This document shows positions 62,699 to 64,000 of a stretch of 64,000 nt of DNA, piece after piece. The stretch spans positions 1 through 64,000 of the forward strand of contig JAODUP010001138.1 of assembly GCA_025642065.1 (NCBI GenBank), written 5' to 3'. The position numbers were made by a program, and so were the translations under genes. Numbering within the stretch: position 1 is the first letter of the stretch; each line of letters begins with the position of its first letter. The notes beneath the pieces are model-generated. The model was not told the DNA's origin. It saw only the letters and a list, made by a program, of their open reading frames with translations, and made no database searches. The DNA is from Paralvinella palmiformis. Taxonomy: Eukaryota > Annelida > Polychaeta > Terebellida > Alvinellidae.

Positions 62699-62874
62699 TC
62701 TCGTATCTTGAGCTGTTATTGAAGGGTCAAGTTTCGCCAGATATGTTACACTAAAATCTTTGATGTGATACAAGTTATCTGTCAGTGTCTTGAAACTCTC
62801 ATAATGACTTGTTATCCTTCATATAAATTTTAGGTAAATTAATGATTATAATGGTTTTTAAAATCAATTTCCAG
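61534..62874 (+). other. Receptor intron
   Basis: GTGAGT to TTTCCAG, AT-rich, with TTAA/TAA microsatellite units at 62637-62697. No other feature is seen. Confidence 0.8.
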
Positions 62875-62987
62875 ATATGCAAAAGTACAGCTGGGAGACA
62901 AAGTAAACATCCATTTTGCCCTTATAGCACATTGGTTATGTTACTTCAATAGTGCAGTGAATCCAGTTATATATAACTTTATGAGTG
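62875..62987 (+). CDS. Orexin/allatotropin receptor-like GPCR, exon with ECL3 and TM7
   Basis: The first base completes an arginine codon (AG+A). The frame then gives the short third extracellular loop YAKVQLGDKVNIHF and TM7 ALIAHWLCYFNSAVNPVIYN, then FMS. The N-S-A-x-N-P-x-I-Y-N-F motif contains the class A N-P-x-x-Y signature, and H-W-L-x-Y-x-N-S is typical of the orexin/allatotropin group. The exon ends G|GTGAGT in phase 1. Exon boundaries on both sides restore codons without ambiguity. Confidence 0.92.
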
Positions 62988-63914
62988 GTGAGTATTGATC
63001 ACAGTTGATGACGAAAGGAAGCACAATAATTATATAAATATTGATTATCGTAAATGTGTTTTTCTGCAACTTAGGTTTATATTTGTATTTCACGAAATGA
63101 AAATATACACCTTCAGTTGACCTTCATAATATTTATATACAATATTTGATGTGGCTATAATCCAGCGTCTTTGTTTGTGTCATTGCACAATCATGTAAAT
63201 AGTAAATAATGATGTTAAGAATAAATACTGTAATTAAACAGCAACTACCAGGTAATTGTGTTAATAATCGTGATAAAATGTCAAATGATTACCAGAGCTA
63301 GTTCATGTCTGTCTAGACTATCATGACACTGTTATGTTATCATGGCAGTGTGTATTATCATGACGATGTGTATAATCATAGTGATGTGTATTATCATAAT
63401 AAGATCATAATCATCTCCCAGAGCTGTTATCATACTGTCTACTGGTGGTCGCTTTTATCAAACGCCAGCTCTCGTCTCTCCCCCACATTTCAATCACGTG
63501 ATTGACACCGGTAATACTCGTCCTACAATCTTCATAATAAAATAAACACATTTTATCAAGAGATTTATTCGTGGAATGTCCCCCCCACAAATGTTATTCC
63601 CGTTGTTACGCCAATCATCAAATTGATGATATATGTAGATAATAATATTCTCATCAGTGGAAGATGATGATACTGATGCCGATAATGGTGATGCTAATCT
63701 TTATCAGTGATATCATCACCTTCCGATGAGTCGCTATTACCATCACGAATCCCTGTATCCGCCATAATTCAGATCGATCCATACATCGCCCTCCCATGGT
63801 AAATAAACACTTAGATTAAGATATCCAGTAGAAACTGCGACCAATTGCCTTCCAGGACACAGTCGCTTGCTTGAGCTTCTTATTCTGAGCTCTCTGTGTT
63901 TGCCTATTTTTCAG
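62988..63914 (+). other. Receptor intron
   Basis: GTGAGT to TTTTTCAG. Holds loose GATGATA and TCATCA patches around 63650-63720. Nothing else is seen. Confidence 0.8.
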
Positions 63915-64000
63915 GAAAGTTTAGCAAGGCGTTCCAAAGTGTGCTGTGTTGTGGTACCAAAGTGAGACAGTCCTCTCCCTATGTCACCTCGTATGCGTCA
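63915..64000 (+). CDS. Orexin/allatotropin receptor-like GPCR, start of cytoplasmic tail (runs off window)
   Basis: GA completes the glycine codon left by the previous exon and the frame reads GKFSKAFQSVLCCG, the amphipathic helix 8. The cysteine pair C-C is a likely palmitoylation site, as in the F-x-C-C tails of orexin receptors. The tail then continues with TKVRQSSPYVTSYAS to the window edge, with serines and threonines suited to GRK or arrestin regulation. The rest of the tail and the stop codon lie beyond 64000. Confidence 0.9.

Overview
The window looks like a piece of a metazoan nuclear genome. Genes are interrupted by spliceosomal introns, there are hundreds of simple-sequence tracts, tRNA-derived SINEs are scattered throughout, and no bacterial operon structure is present. 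The only strongly recognisable gene is a neuropeptide receptor of the orexin/allatotropin receptor group, a bilaterian family. Together with the repeat style (long CACT, AC, AT and ATC arrays, microsatellite-anchored repeats, several SINE families) this suggests a marine invertebrate, perhaps a mollusc. The phylum is inference only.

Layout. Positions 1-29300 hold no gene I can support: AT-rich unique DNA is interleaved with minisatellites (16-bp, 23-bp and 30-bp units), long microsatellites, local tandem duplications and dispersed SINEs. A short exon at 29396-29583 (+) starts with a plausible ATG and resembles the N-terminus of the short invertebrate proteins related to the P2X7 receptor intracellular domain. 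From 29600 to 55700 there is more repeat-rich DNA, including an 845-bp MITE-like element with 146-bp inverted ends (40399-41243), a 612-bp direct tandem duplication (44085-45310), a ~330-bp repeat anchored on an AC tract (45335-45668), and a very recent 150-bp tandem duplication (48107-48405). A decayed LINE reverse transcriptase fragment lies at 55735-55980 (-).

The right end carries four consecutive exons (59452-59830, 61389-61533, 62875-62987, 63915-64000 and beyond) of the orexin/allatotropin-type class A GPCR on the + strand. They cover TM3 to the start of the cytoplasmic tail, with phase-consistent GT-AG introns. The exons for the N-terminus and TM1-TM2 were not found in the upstream 59 kb, so either a very long intron or a gap lies upstream. 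The first intron hosts a truncated SINE abutted by a second copy of the AC-anchored repeat.

Three SINE families can be reconstructed from internal comparison: family 1 (four copies), family 2 (six copies) and family 3 (two copies), plus single decayed tRNA-like sequences. I found no CRISPR array, rRNA, intact tRNA gene or clearly novel multi-gene system. All comparisons were made by eye and no database was searched.
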